Made by a program: the position numbers and the translations under genes
Shown: piece after piece, positions 1 to 8,454 of the stretch
How the letters are laid out: each line of letters opens with the position of its first letter
Numbering within the stretch: the stretch's first letter is position 1
Notes under the pieces: model-generated
What the model saw: the letters and a program-made list of their open reading frames with translations, nothing else
What the model was told of the DNA's origin: nothing
Databases searched by the model: none
From: a virus
DNA length: 28,917 nucleotides
Reading direction: 5' to 3' (one strand)
IMG/VR virus record: IMGVR_UViG_3300035689_000064
Span: 1 to 28,917 of that record

Positions 1-120
1 GGTGTATGGGGTGGAAACAATGGCAATATTGGTTATTTTGATTTTCGTCTACCCGCAGGGTGGTTAGGTACTATTTCAGGAAACGTTTATATCACTATTG
101 GATTCGGTAACTGCCCATAA
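1..120 (+). CDS. 3' end of tail protein (duplicate of 28791-28910)
   Basis: This open frame has no start in the window and stops at TAA 118-120. It is the second copy of the last 39 codons of the 613-residue tail protein encoded at 27069-28910. It is present only because the contig ends overlap. It is neither a separate gene nor a broken one. Confidence 0.9.
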   Translation, partial: GVWGGNNGNIGYFDFRLPAGWLGTISGNVYITIGFGNCP

Positions 121-127
121 ATTTAAG
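1..127. repeat. terminal direct repeat, left copy
   Basis: Bases 1-127 are identical to bases 28791-28917. The repeat carries the last 39 codons and stop (118-120) of the tail gene that starts at 27069, plus seven bases. An exact 127-base overlap equals a common assembler k-mer size, so the simplest reading is a circular or circularly permuted genome whose contig ends overlap. A true packaged terminal repeat is possible but less likely. Confidence 0.95.
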
Positions 128-129
128 AA

Positions 130-3100
130 ATGGAAACAGCTTTAATATTATATACCCAAGCGGATAATACTCCGTATTTGGTAGACTTATACGAAAATGA
201 GAACATCTCTTTGAACTATTCGTTCAATGACATTAAAGACCTCACACCACGTGGTAACTTTTCACGTACTTTTCGCATTCCATTCACGGAGACCAATGCC
301 AAGATATTTGGATTTGTGCAAGAGAATACTTTTCAATTCAGTGGGTTCAATCCAAAGCGCAAAATCAATGCATCAATCACAGTTGATACCATTCCAATCA
401 TTGAGGGATATGTTCAATTCAAAGCTGCATATACAAGCAATGGTGAAGTGTCCGATTTGGAGATTGTATTCTTTGGTAACGTAGTGGATTTTTTCAAGAC
501 CATTGGGGATGCTGATTTCAAAAACTACATAGCTTCAGAACTACAAACTGATTATCCAATTGATATAACATTCAGCACAATTGATGATGTTGCAGGTTAT
601 GCAGATATCCAATTTGGATTAACTGATAGGGGCAACAAATGGGTGGGCAATAGCTTATCCGATGGGCGGTCTATTTATTATGATCCCACGCTATGGTATG
701 ACCAAATTTTAGAGGAGATTGTTAAGCCATACGAACTCACTCCATTCGTAAAATCAAGATACATATTTGATAAGATTTTCGCATTGAGTGGATTCACATT
801 CAATGAAGCAAATAGCACCACACTTTCAGAGCAGTTAGATAAGATGTGGATACCATTTACAAGTGAAGGTAACACAATGGTTATGATTGGTGGCAATGGT
901 GACCAAGCGGTGTATAGAGTTGAAGGTGGAATTGATAATGTTGGATTTGATGGGAGTGATTTTGCACCAATTACTCTTGCTGATGGTACAACTATTTATA
1001 GCTATACAGTTCCTGCGATGAATATCATTAGTGATCCAGGTACAAACGTAACTGGAGACAATATTTATACTGCGCCATTTAGTGGTAACTACATAATCAA
1101 TGCAGTATTATCTATTGAGCAATATAATTCTTGTAGTGGCGGCGCAGTACTTGGATTTTTAAGAACTACTCCAATTGGTGATAAATTTATTACTCCAGTT
1201 AGTTTATCAAATACATTTTTATTTGGTATAAATGGACAACAAACAGCAGCTGTAAGTTTAGGAGCTACATCAACTAATGAATTTTTTTTAGAATTTGGAA
1301 CAACAGTTGAATTAGTTTTATGGGATACAACAGCAACTACCTTTCCTGTAGGGGCATTGCGTTTCAAAGATATAAGTACAGAAACAACTGAGCCATTTAA
1401 TCAAAATTCCAATATTGAATGCGTATCTGCATCAAAGACTTATGGCAATCCAATTGACTGGAAAATTAATGCACCAATAATGAAATGCAGTGAGTTTATC
1501 TCATCACTTTTCAAGATGTTCAATTTGGTAGTTATTCCTGATGACATCAACCCACGATTGTTGACATTAAAGCCAATTTTAGAATATCTTGCTGAAGGCA
1601 GTACAAAGGATTGGTCAAATAAATTAGATATATCAAAGGACATCACATTAACGTCAACGGCTGATTATCAAGCTCAAAAGAATCTTTGGACTTACAAGCA
1701 ATCGAATGACTACTTAAATAACATTTACAATTCGCAAGGTAACCGTGTTTATGGTCGGTTGGAATTGGTTGATCCTGAGAATGACTTTGCCACAAATGAT
1801 TACAAGGTTGAATCATTCTTTTTTCCTTCACCTTGCGCATTGATTAACAATACTGATTTTGCCATTCCAAAATACATAAATGAAAGCGGAACTTATGTAG
1901 CACCTGGGCCTCGCATTCTTTACAAGACTAATGACCAAATAAAGGTTGACATTTATGACAATGAAACTAATAATTTCACATCAAGATATTTCTATTTATT
2001 CAACCATTACACAAGTAACATTCCGACTATTGATGATGAAGATTTGAACTTTGGACAAGAGGTCTCTTTGCAGCGAATCGAATCACAACCTTGGAAAACA
2101 TTGTATGCACGTTATTGGAATGATTACATAGCTGACATTTATGCGCCTGATGCACGTGTGATTGAAGCGTTTTTTGCTTTGGACTTTGCAGATATTTATC
2201 AATTCCAATACAATGACCAAATATTCATAAGAAATTCATATTGGAGGATTCTTGAAATTAGCGACTATGTGGTGGGGATGCAGGACACGGTGAAGGTGAA
2301 ACTTATCAAAATGGTGAGCGCGACCCCCGATTGCTTACTTGTTCCAGATAGTGTAATGAATGCAAATGGAACTGTCCCATTTGTGGATGGCAATGGAGAC
2401 CCTGCGGCGGCAACTGAAGCGTGTTGCAATTTGTACGGATATTTATGGGTGAATGACAATTGTTTTGCCAAGGTACCTGATGGAAAGGAAAAGACTTTGA
2501 AGGCAGGTAATTCAAATGAATTGCTTACTACAACTCCAATCAAAGTAACTGATGCGACTACATTGATAACTACTCCCAACAACACTATTGATAGAAGCGT
2601 ATTGAATACGATTGTATATGGAACAAGGAATGTAGTTGAAAGGCAGGTGTCCAATAGTTTGGTAGGTGGCACAGACGCAAAAGCAATCAACAGAGGAATA
2701 ACCATTGGTAGCGGTGGAGATTACGCAGGTGAATATCAAAGCGGAATCATTCAACTCAAAGGTAGTGGAGATTTCACAAATGACACAACACCAATAACAA
2801 TAACCAATTCGGGAATTTATATAACCGTTCCAGATGATTGTGTTTGGTATGCAAAATTGATGCTAACCGTTGGACAAATCAATCTTGGAATAGATGGCAA
2901 TGGAGTAGTAGAATTTAATTTGCATTTAGCCACAAGCGCAGGGGTGTTAAGCGTGAAAGATGCAATCATTGTAACTGAAAATTTAGAAACGTTTAGCGGC
3001 AACTTTGAGTTTGATGTGGACATTATCGGACTGACTTTTGCTCCACGTTTGCTCCTTAAAAATGACACGTATCCGCAAGACAATATCTTTGTTGGCGGTC

Positions 3101-3132
3101 AATTAATTTACAACCAATATCATTATGAATAA
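130..3132 (+). CDS. large tail tip / baseplate protein (1000 aa)
   Basis: This is the largest protein of the phage and lies directly downstream of another large tail protein once the circle is closed. The N-terminus (residues 15-100, with LYENE, RTFRIP and GFNPKRK) matches a pattern I recall from large tail proteins of Bacteroidota phages. Residues about 277-417 form a Gly/Thr-rich beta segment with YTAPFSGNYIINA, reminiscent of C1q/TNF-like jelly rolls. Residues about 790-880 are rich in Asn, Thr and Gly (TIVYGTRNVVERQVSN) and look like a beta-solenoid. The last 100 residues form another beta-rich tip. The likely role is the tail tip or receptor-binding assembly. No catalytic motif is visible. 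The structural assignment is confident; the exact position in the tail is inferred. Confidence 0.7.
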   Translation: METALILYTQADNTPYLVDLYENENISLNYSFNDIKDLTPRGNFSRTFRIPFTETNAKIFGFVQENTFQFSGFNPKRKINASITVDTIPIIEGYVQFKAAYTSNGEVSDLEIVFFGNVVDFFKTIGDADFKNYIASELQTDYPIDITFSTIDDVAGYADIQFGLTDRGNKWVGNSLSDGRSIYYDPTLWYDQILEEIVKPYELTPFVKSRYIFDKIFALSGFTFNEANSTTLSEQLDKMWIPFTSEGNTMVMIGGNGDQAVYRVEGGIDNVGFDGSDFAPITLADGTTIYSYTVPAMNIISDPGTNVTGDNIYTAPFSGNYIINAVLSIEQYNSCSGGAVLGFLRTTPIGDKFITPVSLSNTFLFGINGQQTAAVSLGATSTNEFFLEFGTTVELVLWDTTATTFPVGALRFKDISTETTEPFNQNSNIECVSASKTYGNPIDWKINAPIMKCSEFISSLFKMFNLVVIPDDINPRLLTLKPILEYLAEGSTKDWSNKLDISKDITLTSTADYQAQKNLWTYKQSNDYLNNIYNSQGNRVYGRLELVDPENDFATNDYKVESFFFPSPCALINNTDFAIPKYINESGTYVAPGPRILYKTNDQIKVDIYDNETNNFTSRYFYLFNHYTSNIPTIDDEDLNFGQEVSLQRIESQPWKTLYARYWNDYIADIYAPDARVIEAFFALDFADIYQFQYNDQIFIRNSYWRILEISDYVVGMQDTVKVKLIKMVSATPDCLLVPDSVMNANGTVPFVDGNGDPAAATEACCNLYGYLWVNDNCFAKVPDGKEKTLKAGNSNELLTTTPIKVTDATTLITTPNNTIDRSVLNTIVYGTRNVVERQVSNSLVGGTDAKAINRGITIGSGGDYAGEYQSGIIQLKGSGDFTNDTTPITITNSGIYITVPDDCVWYAKLMLTVGQINLGIDGNGVVEFNLHLATSAGVLSVKDAIIVTENLETFSGNFEFDVDIIGLTFAPRLLLKNDTYPQDNIFVGGQLIYNQYHYE

Positions 3133-3307
3133 TCCACAACAAACATTTAAGAATATTTGCGATATGCAAAAGATGGGCATTAAGTCAACGCATCCATCGC
3201 ACGAAAATAAGTTACCAAATTGGCTAACCAAAGGCATCAATTTGAGCGTTGTTGCTACTTTATTAATGGGTACTATTTACTTAATAAAAATGATTTGTAA
3301 TGGCTGA
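3125..3307 (+). CDS. small membrane protein
   Basis: This 60-residue protein overlaps the tail-tip gene before it and the tape-measure gene after it by 8 bases each, so it is translationally embedded in the tail operon. The N-terminal half is polar. Residues about 38-57 (INLSVVATLLMGTIYLIKMI) form one transmembrane helix with a very short C-terminal tail. I do not recognise the family. Its place between tip and tape measure suggests a tail or lysis accessory role, but nothing in the sequence proves that. Confidence 0.6.
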   Translation: MNNPQQTFKNICDMQKMGIKSTHPSHENKLPNWLTKGINLSVVATLLMGTIYLIKMICNG

Positions 3308-5126
3308 TAATAAATACGTTTTAGAATTTCAAATAGATGATAGCGGTGTTGTTAAAAAGGTTGACAATATTAGCAAAAAGGTTGATGACATTGGAGGTAA
3401 TGCAAAAAAGTCAGCAACAGCAGCAACTAAATCTTTCAAAGATATGGCAGGTAACATTGCCAAGTCTTTGGGTGTTATTGGTTTGGTTGCTACTGCTATT
3501 GGGGCGGTAAAAGAAGTCCTTGCAGGTAATCAAAAAATAGTTGATTTTTTCAGCGTGGCAATGGGAACATTGTCAGATATTGTAAAAGATACATTCAACT
3601 TTATTACTGAAAATGCAGGGCAAGTAGTTGACTATTTCAAAGCAATATTTGAGGATCCTCTTGGTTCATTACAAAAGTTAGGTGAGGCCATTAAAGAAAA
3701 TCTCATTGAGCGTTTTGTTTCTTTTGGTGAAACATTGGGATTAATTGGAAAGGCAGTAGCTGAATTTTTCAGTGGTGAATTTTCCAAATCTTTTGAGACA
3801 TTAAAGGCAGCAGGAAAAGAAAGTATTGATGTACTTACTGGGGTTGATGATACGGTTGACAAAGTCACGGAAACAGTTACTACTGCTGTTGAAACTTTTG
3901 GTAAATATATAAGTAAAACTGTTGAAGCAAATCAGCAATTAGTCACATTGCAAAACAATGCTAAGTTAGCCGCAGCAGAACAAGCGAGATTAGCCGAACA
4001 ATATGATAGAAGTGCTGAATTATTGCGCCAAGCACGTGATGATGAGCGAAAGTCTATTGATGATAGGATTAAAGCTAATAATGAATTAGCTGATGTTTTA
4101 GATAAACAAGAGAAAGCGGAATTAGCAGCAGCAAATGCACAAGTAGCAGCAGCATCTGCAATGGTTCAGCATAACAATACTATTGATAACCAGGTAGCAT
4201 TAACACAAGCACTTGCAAATGCTGATGGTGTACGTGCAAAAATTGCAGGGTTAAGGTCGGAACAACAGATGAATGACCTTGCATTAAGCAAAGAAAAGAA
4301 CGAATTGCTGAAAAGTGAAAGCGAAGCAACTGCTCAATTGTCACTTGAAAATCAAAAGTTCTACGCAGAAAGAATTAAAGATGATAATGCAAGATTAAAT
4401 GCGCTCAAATATGTATTAGGTGAAGAACGCAAACTTGAATTAGCAAGATTGCAAGAGCAAATAGATACTTATGCATTAGGAACACAGGCAAGAGTTGATG
4501 CGCAAATAGCATACAATCAAAAGAAACAAGAGTTAGATCAACAAGAAGTCGCATTAGATGACCAATTAAAGGAGGTCAAAAAGAAGAATATCCAAGAGCG
4601 ATTAGATGCCGAAGCACAAGCTGAACAAAAAAGAGTTGAAATAGCAGCAAATGCAGTTGGTGCATTGATGGCAATTACTGATGCGGTTGGTAAAAATGAT
4701 AAGGAGGGTGCAAAAAGAAGATTTAAAATAAATAAAGCATTGGGTATTGCACAAGCAGGTATCAATACCTATATGGCTGTAAACGCTGCATTAACAGCAG
4801 GAGGTAACCCAATCAAGTTGGCTACTGGTGCGCAATTCGTTGAAGCAGGAATAGCACTTACAATGGGACTTGCTAACGTGGCTGCAATTGCTAAAACTAA
4901 ATTTGATGAGAGCGCAGGAAATGCACCATCTACATCAGGTGGAGGTGGGGGTGCAATGGGTGGAGGCGGTGGAGGTTCTACATCTGCACCTGCATTGGAT
5001 TTATCTTTCTTGAACAATGGACAAACGAAAGCACAACCGTTACAAACGTACGTTTTAGCTACTAATGTGACAAGCGCTCAGGATGCGCAACAGAAGATTT
5101 TAGACCAATCAAAACTAATAAAATAA
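3300..5126 (+). CDS. tape measure protein
   Basis: The protein has 608 residues. After a short N-terminal stretch it has a hydrophobic segment (about 54-77), then a long Ala/Glu/Lys/Gln-rich coiled-coil region (about 200-460). A second hydrophobic stretch near 475-535 (GIAQAGINTYMAVNAAL and TMGLANVAAIAKT) is very typical of tape-measure C-termini in this phage group. A glycine-rich linker and a short tail follow. Tape measures occupy the tail-tube lumen and set tail length. At about 1.5 angstrom per residue, 608 residues predict a tail near 90 nm. Unusually, the gene lies after the tip genes and just before the prohead protease. Confidence 0.8.
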   Translation: MADNKYVLEFQIDDSGVVKKVDNISKKVDDIGGNAKKSATAATKSFKDMAGNIAKSLGVIGLVATAIGAVKEVLAGNQKIVDFFSVAMGTLSDIVKDTFNFITENAGQVVDYFKAIFEDPLGSLQKLGEAIKENLIERFVSFGETLGLIGKAVAEFFSGEFSKSFETLKAAGKESIDVLTGVDDTVDKVTETVTTAVETFGKYISKTVEANQQLVTLQNNAKLAAAEQARLAEQYDRSAELLRQARDDERKSIDDRIKANNELADVLDKQEKAELAAANAQVAAASAMVQHNNTIDNQVALTQALANADGVRAKIAGLRSEQQMNDLALSKEKNELLKSESEATAQLSLENQKFYAERIKDDNARLNALKYVLGEERKLELARLQEQIDTYALGTQARVDAQIAYNQKKQELDQQEVALDDQLKEVKKKNIQERLDAEAQAEQKRVEIAANAVGALMAITDAVGKNDKEGAKRRFKINKALGIAQAGINTYMAVNAALTAGGNPIKLATGAQFVEAGIALTMGLANVAAIAKTKFDESAGNAPSTSGGGGGAMGGGGGGSTSAPALDLSFLNNGQTKAQPLQTYVLATNVTSAQDAQQKILDQSKLIK

Positions 5127-5127
5127 A

Positions 5128-5724
5128 ATGAAAGAAGAAGAAGTAAAAGTCATTGAGTACACCATTGATGACAGTGGATATCTTGGAGTACACGCAATGT
5201 CATTGGTAGAAAATCCTGCTATTGAAGTGGATTTTGTAGCACTATCTAAGACACGCAAAGTACAACAAGCTGCAGTTGAGGAAGGTGAGCGCAAGATGGT
5301 GTATGGTGCAGTGATGTTGCCCGAACAATTGATTTACCGAGTTGATGCCGTGGGGCGGGAGTATTATTGTAAATACTCAAAGGAGACCATCAATAAAATA
5401 GCGCAGGAATATCTTAAAAGAAATATGCATCACAATAGCAATTTAGAACACGAAATCCCAATTGCAGGTTGTACGGTTGTGGAGTCATGGATCACAGAGG
5501 GACAATTTGACAAGAGCCAAAACTTTGGATTTTCTTTCCCTGAAGGTACGTGGTGTATTGGAATGAAGATAGACAATGATGAGGTGTGGCAATCCATTAA
5601 GCAAGGTGATGTTAAAGGATTTTCACTCGAAGGATTCTTTACTGAAATATCAGATGAGTATATGACTCAACAAGAGATTGAAAAAATAATGAAAGAACTC
5701 GAAAACGAGTTAAGCGGATTGTAG
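5128..5724 (+). CDS. prohead protease, XkdF-like
   Basis: This 198-residue protein resembles the XkdF-type putative phage serine proteases, which act in head maturation. Visible signs are the N-terminal LGVHAMSLVENPAIEVDF, the MVYGAVMLPEQ strand, the NLEHE pair of acidic and His residues, VVESWI, and the closing GTWCIGMKI ... VKGFSLEGFF block. These correspond to the conserved core of that family. The gene starts 1 base after the tape-measure stop and is followed by an intrinsic terminator, then by the scaffold and major capsid genes, the usual order for a head-maturation module. The catalytic residues are not assigned with certainty. Confidence 0.8.
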   Translation: MKEEEVKVIEYTIDDSGYLGVHAMSLVENPAIEVDFVALSKTRKVQQAAVEEGERKMVYGAVMLPEQLIYRVDAVGREYYCKYSKETINKIAQEYLKRNMHHNSNLEHEIPIAGCTVVESWITEGQFDKSQNFGFSFPEGTWCIGMKIDNDEVWQSIKQGDVKGFSLEGFFTEISDEYMTQQEIEKIMKELENELSGL

Positions 5725-5760
5725 AATTACACCAGTGCAGGTGTATGTTTACCCGACAAA

Positions 5761-5790
5761 AAAGGCCTCCACGTTTGGGGGCCTTCTTTG
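5761..5790 (+). terminator. intrinsic terminator after the protease gene
   Basis: AAGGCCTCC (5762-5770) pairs with GGGGGCCTT (5777-5785) to give a 9-bp GC-rich stem with one G-U pair and a 6-base loop, followed by CTTTG. It ends the transcript coming from the tail genes. The rest of the 155-base gap up to 5880 contains no gene. It has short inverted repeats of GTAG/CTAC (about 5837-5863) and no clear TAnnTTTG box, so a late promoter of another type may lie there. Confidence 0.8.
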
Positions 5791-5879
5791 TTGAAACAAC
5801 TAAACAAACTTAAACGAAAACTATGCGGAACAAAAGTAGGTGTTTTGCTACTAATAGGTAGAAAAACAAAAAAGTAGAT

Positions 5880-6467
5880 ATGAACAAAGTAACAGAAATT
5901 GTTTCTAAGTACGCAGATAGATTGAAAGCATTTGGCATTCAATTGTCAGCTGACGGAGAAATAACAAAAGAAGCACAAATGGCGATGGCCATTCTTGCCG
6001 ATGGCACTGAGGTATATTCTCCAGATGCTGAATTCGCAGTAGGTAGCGAACTTTTCGTAATGGATGCAGACGGCAATCCCGTTCCTGCTCCCGATGGAGA
6101 ACACACAACTGCTGAAGGTAAAATGATTGTTGTAAGTGGTGGACTTATCACTGAAATCAAAGAACCAATGGAAGAAGAGCCAAAGGTTGAAATCGAAATT
6201 GAAAAGGAAGAACAAGCTGCTTTCGATGGTGTTAGCCGTGAAGAATTCGAGTCAACAATCAATTCTTTGATGGAGGCTTTTGAGGCTAAGATTGCATCAT
6301 TGAACGCTGAAAAAGAAACTCTTTCTTCTGCTATCGAAAAGATGAGCAAACAACCCGCTACAGATAGCGTGAAGAAGTCAGTTGCAGTTACTCAAAGCGC
6401 ACCAATTGATTTGGCTAAAATGGATTCTAAAAACAGAATCTTCTCAATCATAAACAAATACAAATAA
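5880..6467 (+). CDS. head scaffolding protein
   Basis: This 195-residue acidic protein lies directly before the major capsid gene. The N-terminal part (about 1-100) has DGTEVYSP and DADGNPVPAPDGEH, a small beta-rich region often seen in scaffolds of Bacteroidota phages. Residues about 100-160 are Glu/Lys-rich and predicted to form a coiled coil (EEFESTINSLMEAFEAKIAS). The C-terminus is basic (SIINKYK), fitting the capsid-binding end of scaffolds. The likely role is to template procapsid assembly and then be removed by the upstream protease. Function is inferred from position and composition rather than from a unique motif. Confidence 0.75.
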   Translation: MNKVTEIVSKYADRLKAFGIQLSADGEITKEAQMAMAILADGTEVYSPDAEFAVGSELFVMDADGNPVPAPDGEHTTAEGKMIVVSGGLITEIKEPMEEEPKVEIEIEKEEQAAFDGVSREEFESTINSLMEAFEAKIASLNAEKETLSSAIEKMSKQPATDSVKKSVAVTQSAPIDLAKMDSKNRIFSIINKYK

Positions 6468-6483
6468 AAAATAAAAAAGAAAA

Positions 6484-7413
6484 ATGGCTGATTCATTATC
6501 AATCAACAGTTCAACCTACACAGGTGAATTAGCGTTGCCATACATCAACGCAGCTATCTTATCAGGAGATACTTTAGCTAAAAATTATGTAACACTAAAA
6601 GAAGGTGTAAAGTACAAGGCTGTAATGAAGAAGTTGTCAAATGCGGCATCTTTGGTACAAGCTGCATCTTGCGACTTTTCTCAAGCAGGATCATTGAATT
6701 TGGATGAGTCAGTATTGACTGTATCTGATTTGAAAGTAAACTTGGAACTTTGCAAAGCTGAATTTGCACGTGATTGGGAAGCGTCTCAAACTGGTCGTGG
6801 ATTTATCAATGATGTAGTTCCTGCAAATTTCTCTGATTTCTTGATCGGTTATGCTGCTGCAAAAGTTGCTGAAAACATCGAATTCACTATCTGGCAAGGC
6901 AACACAACTGTTGGTTCTACTTATCCTGCATTCAACGGATTTGAGAAAACAGTTAACGTAGCAAGTACTTACTACCGTAATGATTGGAATGCTGGAGCTA
7001 TGGCAGTTGGTACTGTAATTGATAACTTGAATGAAGTAATCAACAACTTGCCAGTTGCATTGATTGGTTCGCCTGAGACTAAGTTGTATATGAACAGACA
7101 AACTGCTCAGTTCTATCGCCAAGCGGTTGCTGCAGATGGTTACTTGCAACAATTCCAAGCTTATTCAGATTTCAATTTGCAGTTCAACGGATACGACATT
7201 TATGTATGTCCTGGAATTAGCAACGGAACAGTAATCGCAGCACAACCTTCAAATATGTTTGTAGGTGTAGATGCAAATTCTGACTTCGCTGAAGTAAGAG
7301 TAGTTGACATGACTTTGACTGATGCATCTGATAACGTACGTATGGCTATGAGATTCCGTGTAGGAGTTCAAGTAGGTGTATTGGGTGACGTTGTTTATTG
7401 CTACAACGCATAA
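6484..7413 (+). CDS. major capsid protein
   Basis: The protein has 309 residues, follows the scaffold gene by 16 bases, and is followed by an intrinsic terminator, as expected for a very highly expressed gene. It resembles capsid proteins of Bacteroidota siphoviruses: a short N-arm, AEFARDWEASQTGRGFIND, the FSDFLIGYAAAKVAENIEFTIW helix, and a C-terminal part ending MRFRVGVQVGVLGDVVYC. Codon usage is smoother and less AT-rich than in neighbouring genes, also suggesting high expression. The fold is presumably HK97. There is no sign of an N-terminal delta domain, consistent with a separate scaffold. Confidence 0.85.
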   Translation: MADSLSINSSTYTGELALPYINAAILSGDTLAKNYVTLKEGVKYKAVMKKLSNAASLVQAASCDFSQAGSLNLDESVLTVSDLKVNLELCKAEFARDWEASQTGRGFINDVVPANFSDFLIGYAAAKVAENIEFTIWQGNTTVGSTYPAFNGFEKTVNVASTYYRNDWNAGAMAVGTVIDNLNEVINNLPVALIGSPETKLYMNRQTAQFYRQAVAADGYLQQFQAYSDFNLQFNGYDIYVCPGISNGTVIAAQPSNMFVGVDANSDFAEVRVVDMTLTDASDNVRMAMRFRVGVQVGVLGDVVYCYNA

Positions 7414-7427
7414 TAATAACCACAAGT

Positions 7428-7466
7428 AAAGGGGAAGGTGGTTAGGTCTGCCTTCCCTTTATTTTA
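7428..7466 (+). terminator. intrinsic terminator after capsid gene
   Basis: AAAGGGGAAGG (7428-7438) pairs with CCTTCCCTTT (7451-7460) to give about 10 bp with one bulged G, followed by ATTTT. It lies between the major capsid and tail-tube genes and probably sets their relative expression. Confidence 0.75.
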
Positions 7467-7490
7467 ACTAATAAAAAAAAATATAAAATT

Positions 7491-8033
7491 ATGGCTTGTG
7501 AATTAACCGCAGGATTTCTATTAGATTGCAAAGATACAATCGGTGGAATCAAAGCAATATACTTGCAACAGCACGCTGACTTTTTGAGTAATATCAGTAT
7601 TGATGGCGCAGAAGAAGTAAATGGTTTGCCTACTGCAACCATATATAAATACATTTGCCCAAAGCATACTGGTAGCTTTAGCGAGGAAGTAGCATCAAGC
7701 GTTGAGAATGGAACAATTTTCTACACTCAGACTGTAACCGCTACATTCTTTGCGTTGACTGCTGCACGTAGAAAGCAATTGGAATTGGTCGGTAAAAATC
7801 GTCTCATTGTTTTTGTTCAAGATAACAACAATAACATCTGGATGGTTGGTCGTTTTGATGGTGCTGAAGTTACCGCAATGACTACCGCTACTGGAGTTGC
7901 GAAGGGTGATCTAAACGGATATACCATTACACTGACTGCAGAAGAAAAGAATAAGGCTTACAGATTGGAGTCATTCACATCTGTTCCTTTCGATAACTTC
8001 GCAGGAATCACTGTTGTAGCACCAACTATTTAA
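7491..8033 (+). CDS. tail tube (major tail) protein
   Basis: This 180-residue beta-rich protein follows the capsid gene. The pattern CKDTIGGIKAIYL, then SFSEEVASSVENGTIFYTQTV, RLIVFVQDNNNNIWMVG, TGVAKGDLNGYTITLTAEE and a short C-terminal strand is what I know from tube proteins of Bacteroidota siphoviruses. Such proteins form the stacked hexameric rings of a non-contractile tail. The gene is flanked by the terminator at 7428-7466 and by a promoter and hairpin at 8014-8114, so it may be a monocistronic, highly expressed unit. No separate sheath gene exists, consistent with siphovirus morphology. Confidence 0.75.
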   Translation: MACELTAGFLLDCKDTIGGIKAIYLQQHADFLSNISIDGAEEVNGLPTATIYKYICPKHTGSFSEEVASSVENGTIFYTQTVTATFFALTAARRKQLELVGKNRLIVFVQDNNNNIWMVGRFDGAEVTAMTTATGVAKGDLNGYTITLTAEEKNKAYRLESFTSVPFDNFAGITVVAPTI

Positions 8034-8042
8034 TTATCTTTG
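8014..8042 (+). promoter_or_regulatory. Bacteroidota-type promoter, near-leaderless
   Basis: TTG at 8014-8016, an 18-base spacer, then TATCTTTG at 8035-8042, matching TAnnTTTG. The ATG of the next gene is at 8050, about where transcription should begin, so the transcript would be nearly leaderless. The -33 box lies in the end of the tail-tube gene. Confidence 0.55.
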
Positions 8043-8049
8043 TAAGTAG

Positions 8050-8454
8050 ATGAATTACTTACAGACGAATACTGCATCGCAAACCCTTCTTCTTTCATTA
8101 GAAGAGGGGGTTTTGCTTTTACCTCCGTTTACGGACTATCTGTTAATCTTACAAAATGAGATTACATTACAACTATTTGCGGTCATTCCTATCTTAGTTG
8201 ATAGCAATGAGCGAATAACTACTTTGAGCGTGAGCACTGATACAGATGATGCGGAGAATGGTAGTATTCTTATCACTCAAAGCGGTCGTTACAATTATAT
8301 TATTTATGGTCAAAATTCAAGTACTAACTTAGATCCTGAGGATGCTGTTGTAGTTGGAGAATTGAAGCGTGGATTCATTGAATTCACTGCGCTCACTCAA
8401 TATTTTGACCAACCGAACCTAACCATACCTAATGACATCGAATACAATGGCTAA
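8050..8454 (+). CDS. conserved phage structural protein, unknown role
   Basis: This 134-residue protein lies between the tail-tube and portal genes. Beta strands dominate (TLLLSLEEGVLLLPP, TDYLLILQNE, GRYNYIIYGQNSSTNLDPEDAVVVGELKRG). The YxIYGQNSxTNLDP block recurs, as I recall, in small proteins at this place in Bacteroidota phages, suggesting a minor capsid, decoration or tail-tube-associated protein. No enzyme motif is visible. Its first codons also form a strong hairpin (8081-8114), described separately. The stop overlaps the portal start by 8 bases. Confidence 0.6.
   Translation: MNYLQTNTASQTLLLSLEEGVLLLPPFTDYLLILQNEITLQLFAVIPILVDSNERITTLSVSTDTDDAENGSILITQSGRYNYIIYGQNSSTNLDPEDAVVVGELKRGFIEFTALTQYFDQPNLTIPNDIEYNG
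8081..8120 (+). terminator. terminator-like hairpin inside the 5' end of a gene
   Basis: AAACCC and TCTTC (8081-8092) pair with GAAGA and GGGTTT (8101-8114) to give an 11-bp stem interrupted by a small internal loop, followed by TTTGCTTTT. It lies 31 bases inside the gene that starts at 8050. It could end transcripts of the tail-tube gene or attenuate the portal operon. Confidence 0.5.

Noticed and set aside
2265-2705. Minus-strand open frame of 146 codons
   Set aside because: It lies wholly inside the large tail gene, has low-complexity hydrophobic composition typical of an antisense shadow, and lacks a promoter or neighbour genes on that strand.
5939-6349. Minus-strand open frame of 136 codons, Ser-rich
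   Set aside because: It is the antisense of the scaffold gene; its Ser and Ala richness mirrors Glu, Ala and Thr codons on the coding strand.
6709-7158. Minus-strand open frame of 149 codons
   Set aside because: It is antisense to the major capsid gene, whose coding is clear. The antisense product has no recognisable domain.
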